This document shows, piece by piece, positions 44,292-54,025 of a stretch of DNA of 64,000 nt. Origin of the DNA: Martinezella tropici (lineage in GTDB: Bacteria > Pseudomonadota > Alphaproteobacteria > Rhizobiales > Rhizobiaceae); contig JUHI01000004.1 in NCBI GenBank assembly GCA_000799755.1, positions 372,001 through 436,000 on the forward strand, given 5' to 3'. The position numbers and the translations under genes are program-made. Under the pieces are notes generated by a model. It was not told the DNA's origin. It saw nothing but the letters and a program-made list of their open reading frames with translations, and ran no database searches. Position 1 is the first letter of the stretch, and every line of letters begins with the position of its first letter.

Positions 44292-45200
44292 TCAAGTTGA
44301 TAGGAGTTGAGGCGCTTTCTCGAGAATCTTGCCGAGCAGGCCGATGATGGACGTGACGAGTTCGGGCCGGTCATCCTTGCGCCAGCTTATGAGAAACGGC
44401 GAAGTTGAACCGGGTTCGCCCAGTTGCCGATAACAGACATCGCTTCGCATCCGCTGAACCACGGCAGGCACGATGCAGATGCCATACTCGGCCGCCACAA
44501 GACCGAGCGCCACCTGCAGCTCGCTCGCCTCGATCACGTCCTTGGGGCGAAAACCGCGCGTCGCGAAAAGCGCCTGCAGCGAGCTGGGCAAATGAGGCGG
44601 TTCACCGGCGGGATATTGGATGAACGTTTGCTCCAGAAGATCTTGCAGCTGAAGCGGTGCGGGCGCGGCCCCGGCCAACGCGTGCCCGATCGGAAGCGCC
44701 ACAAAGAGCGATTCCTCCCGCACGAGCATTTGAGCGACGTCCGGCTCAACCACTCGCATCCGGCCGAATGCTATATCGATCCTGCCCTCCCTGAGGCTGG
44801 CGATCAGACCATCCGGAGCCAACTCAAGGAGATCGATATGCAGCCGAGGATTGGCTGCGCGAAGCTCGCGCAGAAGCTCCGGAAAGCGGCTATAGAGAAC
44901 GGTGGTCTCCACACCAATCCGAACCGGCGGCTGCCCCGTCTTGCCGAGCGACAGCGTGTCCCGCGCCAGCAACTCAACACGGGCGAGGATCTCTTCCGCC
45001 CGCTGCCGGAACAATTCCCCGGCAGGAGTCAGGGCCGGTGGCCGGGCCTGACGGTCGATCAGGGGCGTCCCGATCTCCGTTTCCAATTGCCGGAGCTGGC
45101 GGCTGAACGGCGGCTGCGCGATATTCACCTCCGCGGCGGCGCGGGTGAAGTTCAAGGTTCTGGCGAAGGCGAGGAAATAGCGAAGCTGCCTGAGTTCCAT
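44292..45200 (-). CDS. LysR-family regulator (CatM/BenM-like)
   Basis: A 302-residue LTTR beginning MELRQLRYFLAFARTLNFTRAA, with the recognition helix AQPPFSRQLRQLETEIG and the ligand pocket found in regulators of aromatic metabolism. It is the last gene of the minus-strand run starting at the FUSC gene, so it likely senses the aromatic acids that the pump exports. Confidence 0.85.
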   Translation of the reverse strand: MELRQLRYFLAFARTLNFTRAAAEVNIAQPPFSRQLRQLETEIGTPLIDRQARPPALTPAGELFRQRAEEILARVELLARDTLSLGKTGQPPVRIGVETTVLYSRFPELLRELRAANPRLHIDLLELAPDGLIASLREGRIDIAFGRMRVVEPDVAQMLVREESLFVALPIGHALAGAAPAPLQLQDLLEQTFIQYPAGEPPHLPSSLQALFATRGFRPKDVIEASELQVALGLVAAEYGICIVPAVVQRMRSDVCYRQLGEPGSTSPFLISWRKDDRPELVTSIIGLLGKILEKAPQLLST

Positions 45201-45315
45201 AGGGGATGTGCCAGTCCGGCCCTCCTTTATTGTGTCGGGGATCAATTAAAGATCTATCATAGCGTTTAGACCGTACATTGGTCTCCCGATATGCAAGGGA
45301 GAAGGTTTCTAAGCT

Positions 45316-45954
45316 TCAGACGTGGGCGATCTGGAGCGCGTTCCACTCCGCGAGGGTGCCGCCTATTCGCGAGGCAATCGCGAGGTGGACGACATCGGCC
45401 AGATCGCGATCGCTTGCGCCTGCCTGCTTGGCATCGCGGCTGTGCTTTTCGATGCAGTAGATACAGCGCGAGATCGTGGCGCAGGCGACGGCGATCAGCT
45501 CATAATCCCGGGTGCTCAGGCGTGAACCGGAACCGTGGGCCGTGGCGATGCGGTGGATCAGGCTTTTATAGGCCTCAGGGTCAGCCTTCCTGAAATGGTC
45601 CATATAGGCGCGGTCCTCAGCCGGATCATGGCTGCCGGAATCGCATCCGTTGGGGTCGGTGAATTTGAAAACGAGCCGGCCATAGGCCGTAGCCGCGCCG
45701 GCTTTGAGTTCGCATGCCACGAACACGGCCTCGGCGATCTCGCCGTCGGACGCGACAGCCCGGGCGTGCTCGACGGCCTCCTTCGCCATATCACGGTTCG
45801 GGATCGACAGGGCGATGGCGAGGCGGACCAATGCAGTCAGCCGGGGCGTTAGGCTTTCCGCAGCAGTGCGTTGGATGTCGGTTGCGTAGCGGTTCACCGC
45901 ATCAACGATTTCGGGGCATTGCGTCTGCAGAAAATCGTCGGGATTGGGGGTCAT
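45316..45954 (-). CDS. Carboxymuconolactone decarboxylase-like (AhpD) protein
   Basis: A 212-residue protein with two CMD-type repeats. The second carries the redox site SRCIYCIEKHS with Cys164, Cys167 and His171, as in AhpD. The first repeat lacks the Cys pair. Could be an alkylhydroperoxidase-like reductase or a lactone enzyme. Between the LysR gene and the efflux operon. Confidence 0.75.
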   Translation of the reverse strand: MTPNPDDFLQTQCPEIVDAVNRYATDIQRTAAESLTPRLTALVRLAIALSIPNRDMAKEAVEHARAVASDGEIAEAVFVACELKAGAATAYGRLVFKFTDPNGCDSGSHDPAEDRAYMDHFRKADPEAYKSLIHRIATAHGSGSRLSTRDYELIAVACATISRCIYCIEKHSRDAKQAGASDRDLADVVHLAIASRIGGTLAEWNALQIAHV

Positions 45955-45988
45955 GGCACTTCTCCTTTGGTTGTGACGTGGAAATCGA

Positions 45989-47470
45989 TCATTGCCGGGC
46001 ACTCACATTGGACCGCGGTGATGCATCCTTGACCGGCTTCGCCGTGGTTTCCCAACCACCGCCAAGCGCAAGAAAGAGGACGACCTGATCGTGAGCAATC
46101 TGCGTCCTCATGCTGGCGAGAACAGCCTCGGCGCTGACAAGGGTGCGCTCGGCATCGAGCGTCGCCAGGGCTCCGCTCCGGCCGCCAGCCTGCAACGCCC
46201 GCGCGTCGGCGACGGCTCGTGCGGCCTCGTCGCGGGCGGCCACCAGGCTCTTCTGTCGATCAAGATCGTGTGTGTAATTGTTGAGAGCGGTCTCCACCTC
46301 CCGCAGAGCGCCGAGGACGATACCGTCGAAGCGGGCAAGCTGGCCCTTCTGTGTGGCCGTGGCCGCAGCGATCCTCGCACGCGGTCCGTTTTGGTTGAAC
46401 TCCCAGGAAATGCCGGGACCGACGCTCCAGAAGTTGGTCGCGTGGCTCAACATATCATCGACCAGACCCACCGAGCCGATCGAAGCGCCCAGCACGATGC
46501 GCGGATAAAGCTCCGCCGTCGCGACGCCGATCTCGGCGGTTCTCGCCGCCAGTTGGCGTTCAGCAACGCGGATATCCGGCCGCCGCCTCAGGAGCGCTGC
46601 ACCATCACCAACCGGGATCGGGTGACCAAGTAACGGGGCAGCGACGCATCGGGTCAAGTCTGCTTCGAATTCGGAGGGCGGCCTCCCGGTGAGCGTTGCC
46701 AGCCGGAACAGCGCATTGCGCCGGCGGGCTTCGATGGCCGGAATGTTGGACTGAATCTGGTCGACCAGCGTCTGCGACCGTGCCAGATCAAGCCGGGTCG
46801 CGCGCCCTCCGTCCTTAAGCTGCCGCGTGAGCGCGAGGCTTTGCTGTTGAAGGTTGAGGGATCGATTGGCCGCCGACAGTTCGTTGCCGGCGGAGCAGAC
46901 ATCGAGAAAGGCGGCTGTGACATCGGCTGCGACGCTGACGCGGACCCAGTCACGCGCCGCCTCGACCGCTTCGTCATCAGCCTTCGCTGCCTCGATCCCG
47001 CGCCTGATGCGCCCAAAAAGGTCGAGTTCATAGGATGCCGACAGCTTGAGGTTATAAACGTCAGACGGTGTCAGATAAGCGCTGGAGACATATTGCTCCG
47101 CCGAAGTCTGCGAACGGCTATACCCAACGTCGAGCCCGAGTTTCGGCTGGCCTTGATATCGCGCTAGGTCCACCATCGCGCGACTGCGCTCCAGATTGGC
47201 TTCGGCCACCCTCAGATCAGTGTTCTCGGCCAGCGCCGCGGTAACGAGCCGGTCGAGATCGGAACTGCGATACAGATGCCACCATTGGAAAGGCAGTTCG
47301 TCTCCTGTCACGGCCGCCCCGCTTGTGCCGACGAACGGCACTTGCGCGCCAGGGGTGTTGAAGGTCGCTCTGGCGGGTAGATGATAATCGGGACCGACGG
47401 TGCATCCTGCCAAAACAGCGGCCGCCAGAAGCGGCGCTATTCTGCCGGCGCGAGAGAGTTGCGCCTTCAT
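45989..47470 (-). CDS. NodT-family outer-membrane efflux lipoprotein
   Basis: A 493-residue TolC-like channel with lipobox LAGC and two OEP repeats. Signature stretches are AGCTVGPDYHLP, ELDLFGRIRRGIEAAKADDE and PGISWEFNQNG. Its ATG overlaps the stop of the HlyD gene, fixing it in the efflux operon. Confidence 0.9.
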   Translation of the reverse strand: MKAQLSRAGRIAPLLAAAVLAGCTVGPDYHLPARATFNTPGAQVPFVGTSGAAVTGDELPFQWWHLYRSSDLDRLVTAALAENTDLRVAEANLERSRAMVDLARYQGQPKLGLDVGYSRSQTSAEQYVSSAYLTPSDVYNLKLSASYELDLFGRIRRGIEAAKADDEAVEAARDWVRVSVAADVTAAFLDVCSAGNELSAANRSLNLQQQSLALTRQLKDGGRATRLDLARSQTLVDQIQSNIPAIEARRRNALFRLATLTGRPPSEFEADLTRCVAAPLLGHPIPVGDGAALLRRRPDIRVAERQLAARTAEIGVATAELYPRIVLGASIGSVGLVDDMLSHATNFWSVGPGISWEFNQNGPRARIAAATATQKGQLARFDGIVLGALREVETALNNYTHDLDRQKSLVAARDEAARAVADARALQAGGRSGALATLDAERTLVSAEAVLASMRTQIAHDQVVLFLALGGGWETTAKPVKDASPRSNVSARQ

Positions 47471-48471
47471 GGGTGCTGCCCTCCCGGCCCCGCGCTCCCG
47501 TCGACGGCGCCGGAGTTGGGATGGATGATGACGGTGGCAGTGCGTCCGGCGATCAGACGCATGTCAGGCGGCGCGTGATCGATATGGACGCGAACAGGGA
47601 TACGCTGAGCGAGACGCACCCAGTTGAACGTCGGATTGATATTCGCCAGCAGATTGCTGCTTTGGCTTCGCTCCCGATCGTCGATACCAGGAGAGATGCT
47701 CTGGACATGTCCTTCAAGGCGGCGCTCGCTTCCCATGAGCTGAACGCTCACGCGGTCGCCGACATGGATCTTCTCGAGCTTGGTTTCCTCGAAATAGCCG
47801 TCGATGTGCAACGAACTAGCATCGGCTATACCAAAAGCCGCATGACCGGCCGTCAGATAGTCCCCAGGCCGGAGACTGACATTGGCTGCAATCCCATCGA
47901 CGGGCGCAACGACCGTCGTGCGCTCGAGGTTGAGCCGGTCCGTGTTGCGGGCGGCGGTGGCCTGGGCGATCGCGGCTCGGGCTTGGCTCACCGACGCATT
48001 GGCCTGAGCCAACGCCGCTTCAAGTTGCCTGACCCGCGCGGTGCCTTGCTCGACCGTCTCGGTCGGCACCAGACCGCCGAGCTTGCGGTTGCGAGCGTCC
48101 TCGCGACGCGCCTGGGCAAGAAGTGTCGTCTGCGCCACAACGTCGGCTTGCGCCTTTTCCAATCCGGCCTCAGCAACCTGGAGAGACGCCTGGGCTTGCT
48201 GGAGAGATTCCTCGTATCGCTCGCGGTCGATGACGAACAGGGGCTGCCCCTTGTGCACCGACATGTTGTCGACGACGAAAACCTGCGTGACCATGCCTGA
48301 AACGTCCGGTGCAACGCTTGCCACGTCGATCCGTATCCGACCGTCCCTTGTCCACGGGTCGACTTGGTAATAGCTCCAGAGCCAGCGGGCTGCGACGACC
48401 GCCACCACAATGAGGGCGAGCGTCAACACAACACGGCCGATCGGCGCCAGCAGCGCGGCGGTCGATTTCAC
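47467..48471 (-). CDS. HlyD-family periplasmic adaptor (AaeA-like)
   Basis: A 334-residue adaptor: membrane anchor at residues 8-32, biotinyl-lipoyl strands (DGRIRIDVASVAPDVSGMV), long coiled-coil hairpin and DAPVDG-like beta barrel. The GTG start at 48471 overlaps the DUF1656 stop by GTGA and has GGGAG upstream; the frame runs further left but is not translated. Confidence 0.9.
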   Translation of the reverse strand: MKSTAALLAPIGRVVLTLALIVVAVVAARWLWSYYQVDPWTRDGRIRIDVASVAPDVSGMVTQVFVVDNMSVHKGQPLFVIDRERYEESLQQAQASLQVAEAGLEKAQADVVAQTTLLAQARREDARNRKLGGLVPTETVEQGTARVRQLEAALAQANASVSQARAAIAQATAARNTDRLNLERTTVVAPVDGIAANVSLRPGDYLTAGHAAFGIADASSLHIDGYFEETKLEKIHVGDRVSVQLMGSERRLEGHVQSISPGIDDRERSQSSNLLANINPTFNWVRLAQRIPVRVHIDHAPPDMRLIAGRTATVIIHPNSGAVDGSAGPGGQHP

Positions 48472-48695
48472 AAATATCTCCCAACGATATCGGCCAACAC
48501 CGGCAGGACTCGTGCTGCCGCGGCCCAAAGAATCGTAAAAATGGCCAGGTCGACCAGGCGGTGGTGCCACACAAGCCGATAAAAGCCCGACCACAGGAAA
48601 GCCCGCCTGAGAACGAGCAGAAACAGACCCGCAAAGCAGGCGGCGACGAGCGCGCTGCTGACGTACACGCCATCCAGATTGACCTCGCCAATCAT
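48468..48695 (-). CDS. DUF1656 protein (AaeX-like)
   Basis: A 75-residue protein with two membrane helices, MIGEVNLDGVYVSSALVA start and FYRLVWHHRLVDLAIF, the AaeX/DUF1656 signature. Couples the FUSC pump to the adaptor. Overlaps neighbours at both ends. Confidence 0.88.
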   Translation of the reverse strand: MIGEVNLDGVYVSSALVAACFAGLFLLVLRRAFLWSGFYRLVWHHRLVDLAIFTILWAAAARVLPVLADIVGRYL

Positions 48696-50728
48696 GCTGT
48701 TGCGCCTTCCTGCCGATATGCTGACGCATGGGGCGACAGCGTGAGGCGAAGCCGCATAGCGGCACTGACTCCGGCGTGCCGATCGCCGGCATCGGGAAGT
48801 TGCAGCATTCCTCTGATGGCCGCGTCGAGGTGATCGACGATATCCGAAGGGACTAGGGCAGTCTGACCGGCGGCGAGCGCGTCGAAATGCGCTGCGAGCT
48901 CGGTCAGGACAGTATCGATCTCCCGCTCGGCGCCGGCGCTGACGAGATCGTGGAGCCGGCGGAGTTCGACGATGCCGGTTCCCAGCCTCAGACCACGCAG
49001 AACCTCGCGCAGTTCGGGTTCTTCTCCCGTCTGAATGGCCGACAGGCGCGGCAGGAGGAGGCCGACGCGATCAAGCATCCGGCCTGCCCAAAGATTGGCG
49101 CTGGGCACCGACCGCGTCTTCGTCAGCGCAGCCAATTCCCTCCAGCCTGCGCGCAGGATGCGACGAACGGCACGCTGGGTCGGGACGACGCGAGCCAGCC
49201 CCAGGCCCACGAGCGCGAAGACCGGCCCCAGGAGGAAGGAAAAATAGTTATTCAATACCCCTGGCATGTCCGAGACATAGGTCGATCCCAGGGCGAGCAT
49301 GGCGGAAAAGGCGACGATCGCGCCCAACGCGCTCACCATGATCTTCGGATAGGTGGAGAGCAGCCCGAGCATGCCCACGACCGGAAACAGCACGACCGCC
49401 AGCATGACGAAGCCATCGATCGCCGGAAGAATGGCAAACTGATAAAACAGCGTTACGGGAAGGATGAGAACGGCGCCTGTCAGAAACGCTCGAACAGGCG
49501 GCGTGGGATCGTCGGCCACCGCGAACAGCGAGCAGCACATGGCGGCGACAGTGATGGTGAAGGGTGAGCCCTCCCACTGGATTGCGGTCGCGAACGCCGC
49601 GATGCCGATGACCGTCAGTCCGGCAACAGCGGCCGAGAGAAGTGCGATGCCTTTGTCGGTGTGAAGCCCGCGCGGTCTCGCGCTGCCAAGCAAACGGGTG
49701 ATGTCCGAGTCTGGCTGGAGCACCGATGCCTTGACGGCCGTTGCCAGCACCAGACATTCCTTCCAGGTCCCCATCAGTTCGGTCAGTCGATCGGCGAGGC
49801 TGACGACCAGCATATCTTCCCAGCCGGATCTGGGATTGAGTGTCGGAATACTCGCTGCAATATTGTTTTCAGCGGCGGCGCTAGCCTTGTCCTTTTCCGC
49901 ACCGGCTGTGGCTACCCAGTCCGCGACCTGACGCGCCGCAGCCGCCAATTCATCGGTGTAGGATTCGGAATGACGCATTGCTTCGAGCGTGTCCTCCACC
50001 GCGGTGACTTGCGGAAGCAGGACTATCAGCCGTTCTTCGAGCGCCCACAGGGCACGCCGCCGTATGAGCGAAAAAGTGCCTTCGAACCGCCAGTCGGCCG
50101 CCATGAGGTTCATCTCGGTCAGGCGGCCGGCGACCTGGCTGGGCGCCGGCACGGGCGTCAATGTGCGAAGACCCTCAGCTATCCAGATGCGAGCGTCGGC
50201 AATGATCCCGTCGAGCCGCTCGAAAATTGCAACCGAGACGCTGCGCGGAAAGAGGATGCTCTGCACGACCGCTGGAGCAAGCACGCCAATGATAATCTCC
50301 TCCGACCGCGCGACGGCGATATCGAAGATCGCTTCGGGGTGGGTCGCAGTCGAAAGACCGACAAGCGCTGCGGTATATCCCGGCAGCATAAACAGATACG
50401 AGCGTGGTGAACGATCAAGCAGGCCGAAGAACACGCATAGCGCGATCCAGACTGCGATCGCCAAAATCATCAGTTCAGGCGAATTGACCAGATTGGGCAC
50501 AAGGATTACGGCAACGATGGCGCCGACAATCGTGCCTGCCGCGCGGTAAAAAGCTTTCGCCCAGATCGCGCCGACGAGCGGCCTCGTCGGCTGAACGATG
50601 AAAACCGTCGCCATTGCCCACCACGGATTGGGCAGGTCCAGCGCCAAGGCGACATAGAGAGCGAGAATGACCGCGAGGTAACCGCTGATTGCGAACAGGA
50701 GCGCGCGAGGCGAAGGCCGCGCGATCAT
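48692..50728 (-). CDS. FUSC-family aromatic acid exporter (AaeB-like)
   Basis: A 678-residue inner-membrane pump with two sets of about five to six membrane segments flanking a large soluble part, FUSC/ArAE family. AIWAKAFYRAAGTIVGAIVA and PTRPLVG are typical. First gene of the operon FUSC-DUF1656-HlyD-NodT-CMD-LysR on the minus strand. Exports aromatic carboxylates by homology. ATG at 50728 gives the normal N terminus. Confidence 0.88.
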   Translation of the reverse strand: MIARPSPRALLFAISGYLAVILALYVALALDLPNPWWAMATVFIVQPTRPLVGAIWAKAFYRAAGTIVGAIVAVILVPNLVNSPELMILAIAVWIALCVFFGLLDRSPRSYLFMLPGYTAALVGLSTATHPEAIFDIAVARSEEIIIGVLAPAVVQSILFPRSVSVAIFERLDGIIADARIWIAEGLRTLTPVPAPSQVAGRLTEMNLMAADWRFEGTFSLIRRRALWALEERLIVLLPQVTAVEDTLEAMRHSESYTDELAAAARQVADWVATAGAEKDKASAAAENNIAASIPTLNPRSGWEDMLVVSLADRLTELMGTWKECLVLATAVKASVLQPDSDITRLLGSARPRGLHTDKGIALLSAAVAGLTVIGIAAFATAIQWEGSPFTITVAAMCCSLFAVADDPTPPVRAFLTGAVLILPVTLFYQFAILPAIDGFVMLAVVLFPVVGMLGLLSTYPKIMVSALGAIVAFSAMLALGSTYVSDMPGVLNNYFSFLLGPVFALVGLGLARVVPTQRAVRRILRAGWRELAALTKTRSVPSANLWAGRMLDRVGLLLPRLSAIQTGEEPELREVLRGLRLGTGIVELRRLHDLVSAGAEREIDTVLTELAAHFDALAAGQTALVPSDIVDHLDAAIRGMLQLPDAGDRHAGVSAAMRLRLTLSPHASAYRQEGATA

Positions 50729-51407
50729 CTGACTCGACCGACAGTTTCGAGCCAATCCATGGTTCGACGGACCTGCGTCGAATGGCCGTTCGGCCACCGG
50801 AGCCCGTTAATCAGATTGAATTGTCCGGAGACGCAATGCCACAGTGCAAGCACGAGGCGCATTGAAGAGCCGTTCGGCGAGCACGGCAGCGAGTTGGCAG
50901 TGTAGGACATAGATTAGCGGCTCAACGGGTGAACGGATGCTCCAGATGCGAGAGCCAGGCAGCGCGCCAGCTCGGCACCCCATCTTCGAATTTCGGGCGC
51001 GAACCGGTTGCACTGCGTTCTCATGAACTTCCGCAGTTCAGTTTCAAAAAAATGCAGGCACTCCCGCTCGAGCACAGCGACCATGCGAGACACGGAAGCT
51101 AAGGGCCCCAGCAATCCTCGATGCACTTCGGAAAATAACCTGCGGGCTAACGGTAACCTCGACCTATCAAGAGGTCTAAGACCGAATTGGTCGCGCGCGG
51201 TACTTTTAAGGTATCGTTCTGTGGGTCTCGCGCGGCCACATGCTGTCACCGGCCGGCCATGCCCATGTATCCGTGCCAACTTCACTCTCTCCCGCCGAGG
51301 TGATCGCAGTCGGATATCCACCTTAAGCCAGCCTTAAGGTAGCCGTCGTGGGTCTCGCTTGCGGGGAGACGCCATCCTGCCTCCCGTACAACCGAAGGAG
51401 GTCCTGG
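50729..51407. other. 679-bp gap holding box C
   Basis: Frames here on either strand lack a start with a ribosome-binding site and recognisable motifs. The right end has CTTAAG box C at 51322-51338 and AAGGAGG for dsbA2. The left part must contain the promoter of the minus-strand efflux operon. Confidence 0.45.
51322..51338 (+). promoter_or_regulatory. CTTAAG box C (dsbA2)
   Basis: Direct repeat CTTAAG-ccagc-CTTAAG, 70 bp before the ATG at 51408. Distance is close to that of box A from dsbA1 (73 bp). Confidence 0.8.
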
Positions 51408-52055
51408 ATGCAAGTTCTGACACGTCGCGGCGCTATGATCGCTATCGGGAGTGCGGTCGTTTCCGTGCCTGCCTTGCAAAGCGTAGCCCTTGGACAATAC
51501 GCCGACGTGTCCAAGGAAATGATCCTCAACGATCCGGCGGCGCCAGTTTCGGGAAATCCGCGGGGCGACCTTACGATCGTCAACTTCACTGATTACAACT
51601 GCCCTTACTGCAAAAAGGCGGCGCCCGACCTCGACCGCGTCGTCAAGGAGGACGGCAAGATCCGCCTCGTCTACAAGGATTGGCCCGTCATCAAACCAAC
51701 GTCGATCGACGGCGCAATCATGGCTCTCGCGGCGAAGTACCAGGGCAAGTACGACATTGCCCATCACGCCCTGATGGCTATTCCCGCGGTCCCCAAGATA
51801 GGAATCACGAAAGAAAGAATGCGGGAAGGCCTGCAGACTGCCGGCATCGACATGCCGCGGCTGGACGCGGACGTGCAATCGAAATCCGCGGAGATCGAGA
51901 CGCTGATCAAACGCAACATGGCACAGGCAGATTCTCTGGGCCTGTCGGGCACGCCGACCTATCTCATCGGTTCGTTCATGGCATCGACCCTCGACTATCA
52001 GGGCTTCAAACAGGTCGTCGCCGACGCACGCGCAAAGCAGGCCGCGGCGAAATGA
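51408..52055 (+). CDS. DsbA-family thiol:disulfide oxidoreductase (second copy)
   Basis: A 215-residue paralogue of the protein at 34186. TRRGAMIAIGSAVVSVPAL is a Tat-like leader; active site CPYC at residues 65-68 and cis-Pro in SGTPTYLIG. Large blocks such as EMILNDP, DLDRVVKEDGKIRLVYKDWP and QGFKQVVADARA are shared with the first copy. AAGGAGG six bases before ATG. Confidence 0.9.
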   Translation: MQVLTRRGAMIAIGSAVVSVPALQSVALGQYADVSKEMILNDPAAPVSGNPRGDLTIVNFTDYNCPYCKKAAPDLDRVVKEDGKIRLVYKDWPVIKPTSIDGAIMALAAKYQGKYDIAHHALMAIPAVPKIGITKERMREGLQTAGIDMPRLDADVQSKSAEIETLIKRNMAQADSLGLSGTPTYLIGSFMASTLDYQGFKQVVADARAKQAAAK

Positions 52056-52101
52056 ATCCGCCGTCGGGTATCACCTTCCGACATGGATCCGACGAGCACC
52101 C

Positions 52102-52118
52102 CTTAAGCCTGCCTTAAG
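52102..52118 (+). promoter_or_regulatory. CTTAAG box D (dsbD)
   Basis: Direct repeat CTTAAG-cctgc-CTTAAG, 50 bp before the preferred TTG start at 52169 of the DsbD/ScsB gene. Confidence 0.8.
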
Positions 52119-52168
52119 CTGCCGATCAGACCTCTCCCGCCGTCATCTCATTGAGCGGGAGCGTGCCA

Positions 52169-54025
52169 TTGTCTGCGAGAACTGTCTGGTCTGTCCTTAT
52201 TGCTGCCTTAATGACCGCACTCGCAGCGGTCTCCGCGATGCCGGCATCTGCCCAGGTGACATCGACGGGAGCCATGCCGCTTCCTGTCGATCAGGCGTTT
52301 CAGCTTTCCGCTTCACGGCAGGCCGACGGAAATGTCAGACTCCAGTGGACGATCGCGCCAGGCTACTACCTTTATCGGGACCAATTCGGTGTCAGGCGCG
52401 GTGCGGCCGACCTTGCGGTTCGCGAGCTGCTGGGGAATGCGCAGAGCAAGGACGACCCGACATTCGGCCCTTCCACGGTCTTCCACGATCACGTCACCGC
52501 CGTGCTTCCCCTCGACGCTTCCGCTCCCGGCCCCCTCGAGGTTCGCTATCAGGGATGCCAGGAAAACGGCATCTGCTATCCGCCAATTGTCCGGCACATC
52601 GATGCGGCGACGCTGACTGTCGCCGCCCCTGAAGAGCGAACCCCGACAGCCCTAGCGAATGAATGGACAGCGCCGAGCTCCGCAGCACCGGTGAACGGCA
52701 TCACCATCGCTGCGGACGATGGTGGCATGATCGGCTCGCTGTTGAAGGACGGCGGCGTCGCGATGGTGCTGGCGAGCTTCCTGCTGTTCGGTGTGTTGCT
52801 GGCCTTCACCCCTTGCGTCTTTCCCATGTACCCGATCCTCGCGGGGGCAATCGCCCGTCAGGGTGATTCCGTCACCGCACTCAAAGGCTTCACCCTGTCG
52901 CTTGCCTATGTGGTCGCCATGGCCACCGCATTCGGTCTGCTTGGCGTCGTTGCTGCCTGGTCCGGCCAGAACCTGCAGATGGCTCTTCAGTCTCCTCTCG
53001 CGATCGGCGCCGTCTCGGTTCTGTTTGTCGTACTGGCCCTGTCCATGTTCGGCCTGTTCGAGCTGCAACTGCCATCGAGCTGGGTCGCTGTGATCGGCCG
53101 GCTCGGACAGGGAAATCGCGGTTCGCTGGCCTCGGCCGGACTGCTCGGCTTCACCTCCGCGCTGATCGTTGGCCCGTGCGTCACCGCGCCGCTTGCCGGT
53201 GCACTCATCTATATCGCCCAGACCGGCAACGTCGCGCTCGGCGCGGCATCACTTTTCGCACTTGGCCTCGGCAAGGGTATTCCGCTGATCGCCTTCGGCA
53301 CGCTCGGCCCAAAGGCTTTGCCCAAGGCCGGAGCGTGGATGATTGCGGTGCGGCAGGGCTTCGGCTTCGTGTTCGTGGCGACTGCCATCTGGATGATCTC
53401 GCGCCTCATTCCTGGCGAGGCCGGTCTCGCGCTCTGGGCTCTGTTCGCCATCGGTCTGGCGGTCTGGCTCGGGGCGTTCGATTCGCTCAGTGCAGATGCC
53501 CCAGGGCGACGCCGAACCGCCAAGGCCGCCGGAATTGCAGCAGCACTCTATGGCGTCATCCTGGCCGTCGGCGCCGCGAGCGGCAGCGGTGATCCCTTTC
53601 GGCCTCTCGGCAACCTTCTCGCGCAAGCCGGCGGCGGCGCCGGGCCGATGCAGTCGTCGGCGTCGGCCTTCCGGACCGCCGGTACGGCGGCTGCGTTTCG
53701 CACGGCGACCGCAGACCGCAACGGCAAACCCAGCCTTCTCTATGTCACGGCCGATTGGTGCGTCACCTGCGCGGTCATCGATCGCACCGTCCTTCCAGAC
53801 CCTGCCATCCAATCCATCATGGCGCGCTTCAACCTGATCAAGCTCGACGTCAGCAGCAACACACCCGAACAGCGGCAGATCATGGAAAGCCTTCAGGTTG
53901 TCGGCCCGCCAACCATGATCTTTGTCGATGCCAGTGGTCGCGAGACCACGGGCACACGCCTCGTCGGTGACGTGACCAAGGCCAGCCTGCAGGCCTCGGT
54001 CGACCGGATGGGCGCGCCCCGATGA
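52169..54025 (+). CDS. DsbD/ScsB transmembrane thiol reductase
   Basis: A 618-residue protein with the three DsbD parts. The periplasmic alpha domain has GCQENGICYPP, the membrane beta domain has Cys in FTPCVFPMYPILAG and VGPCVTAPLAG, and the C-terminal thioredoxin domain has ADWCVTCAVID. Signal peptide ends ASAQ. The TTG at 52169 is preferred: GGGAG is seven bases upstream, whereas GTG at 52163 and TTG at 52151 have no proper spacing. It passes electrons from the cytosol to periplasmic Dsb/TlpA proteins. Confidence 0.88.
   Translation: MSARTVWSVLIAALMTALAAVSAMPASAQVTSTGAMPLPVDQAFQLSASRQADGNVRLQWTIAPGYYLYRDQFGVRRGAADLAVRELLGNAQSKDDPTFGPSTVFHDHVTAVLPLDASAPGPLEVRYQGCQENGICYPPIVRHIDAATLTVAAPEERTPTALANEWTAPSSAAPVNGITIAADDGGMIGSLLKDGGVAMVLASFLLFGVLLAFTPCVFPMYPILAGAIARQGDSVTALKGFTLSLAYVVAMATAFGLLGVVAAWSGQNLQMALQSPLAIGAVSVLFVVLALSMFGLFELQLPSSWVAVIGRLGQGNRGSLASAGLLGFTSALIVGPCVTAPLAGALIYIAQTGNVALGAASLFALGLGKGIPLIAFGTLGPKALPKAGAWMIAVRQGFGFVFVATAIWMISRLIPGEAGLALWALFAIGLAVWLGAFDSLSADAPGRRRTAKAAGIAAALYGVILAVGAASGSGDPFRPLGNLLAQAGGGAGPMQSSASAFRTAGTAAAFRTATADRNGKPSLLYVTADWCVTCAVIDRTVLPDPAIQSIMARFNLIKLDVSSNTPEQRQIMESLQVVGPPTMIFVDASGRETTGTRLVGDVTKASLQASVDRMGAPR

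Noticed and set aside
50914..51321. 135-residue minus-strand frame in the gap before dsbA2
   Set aside because: No ribosome-binding site or motif; composition not protein-like.
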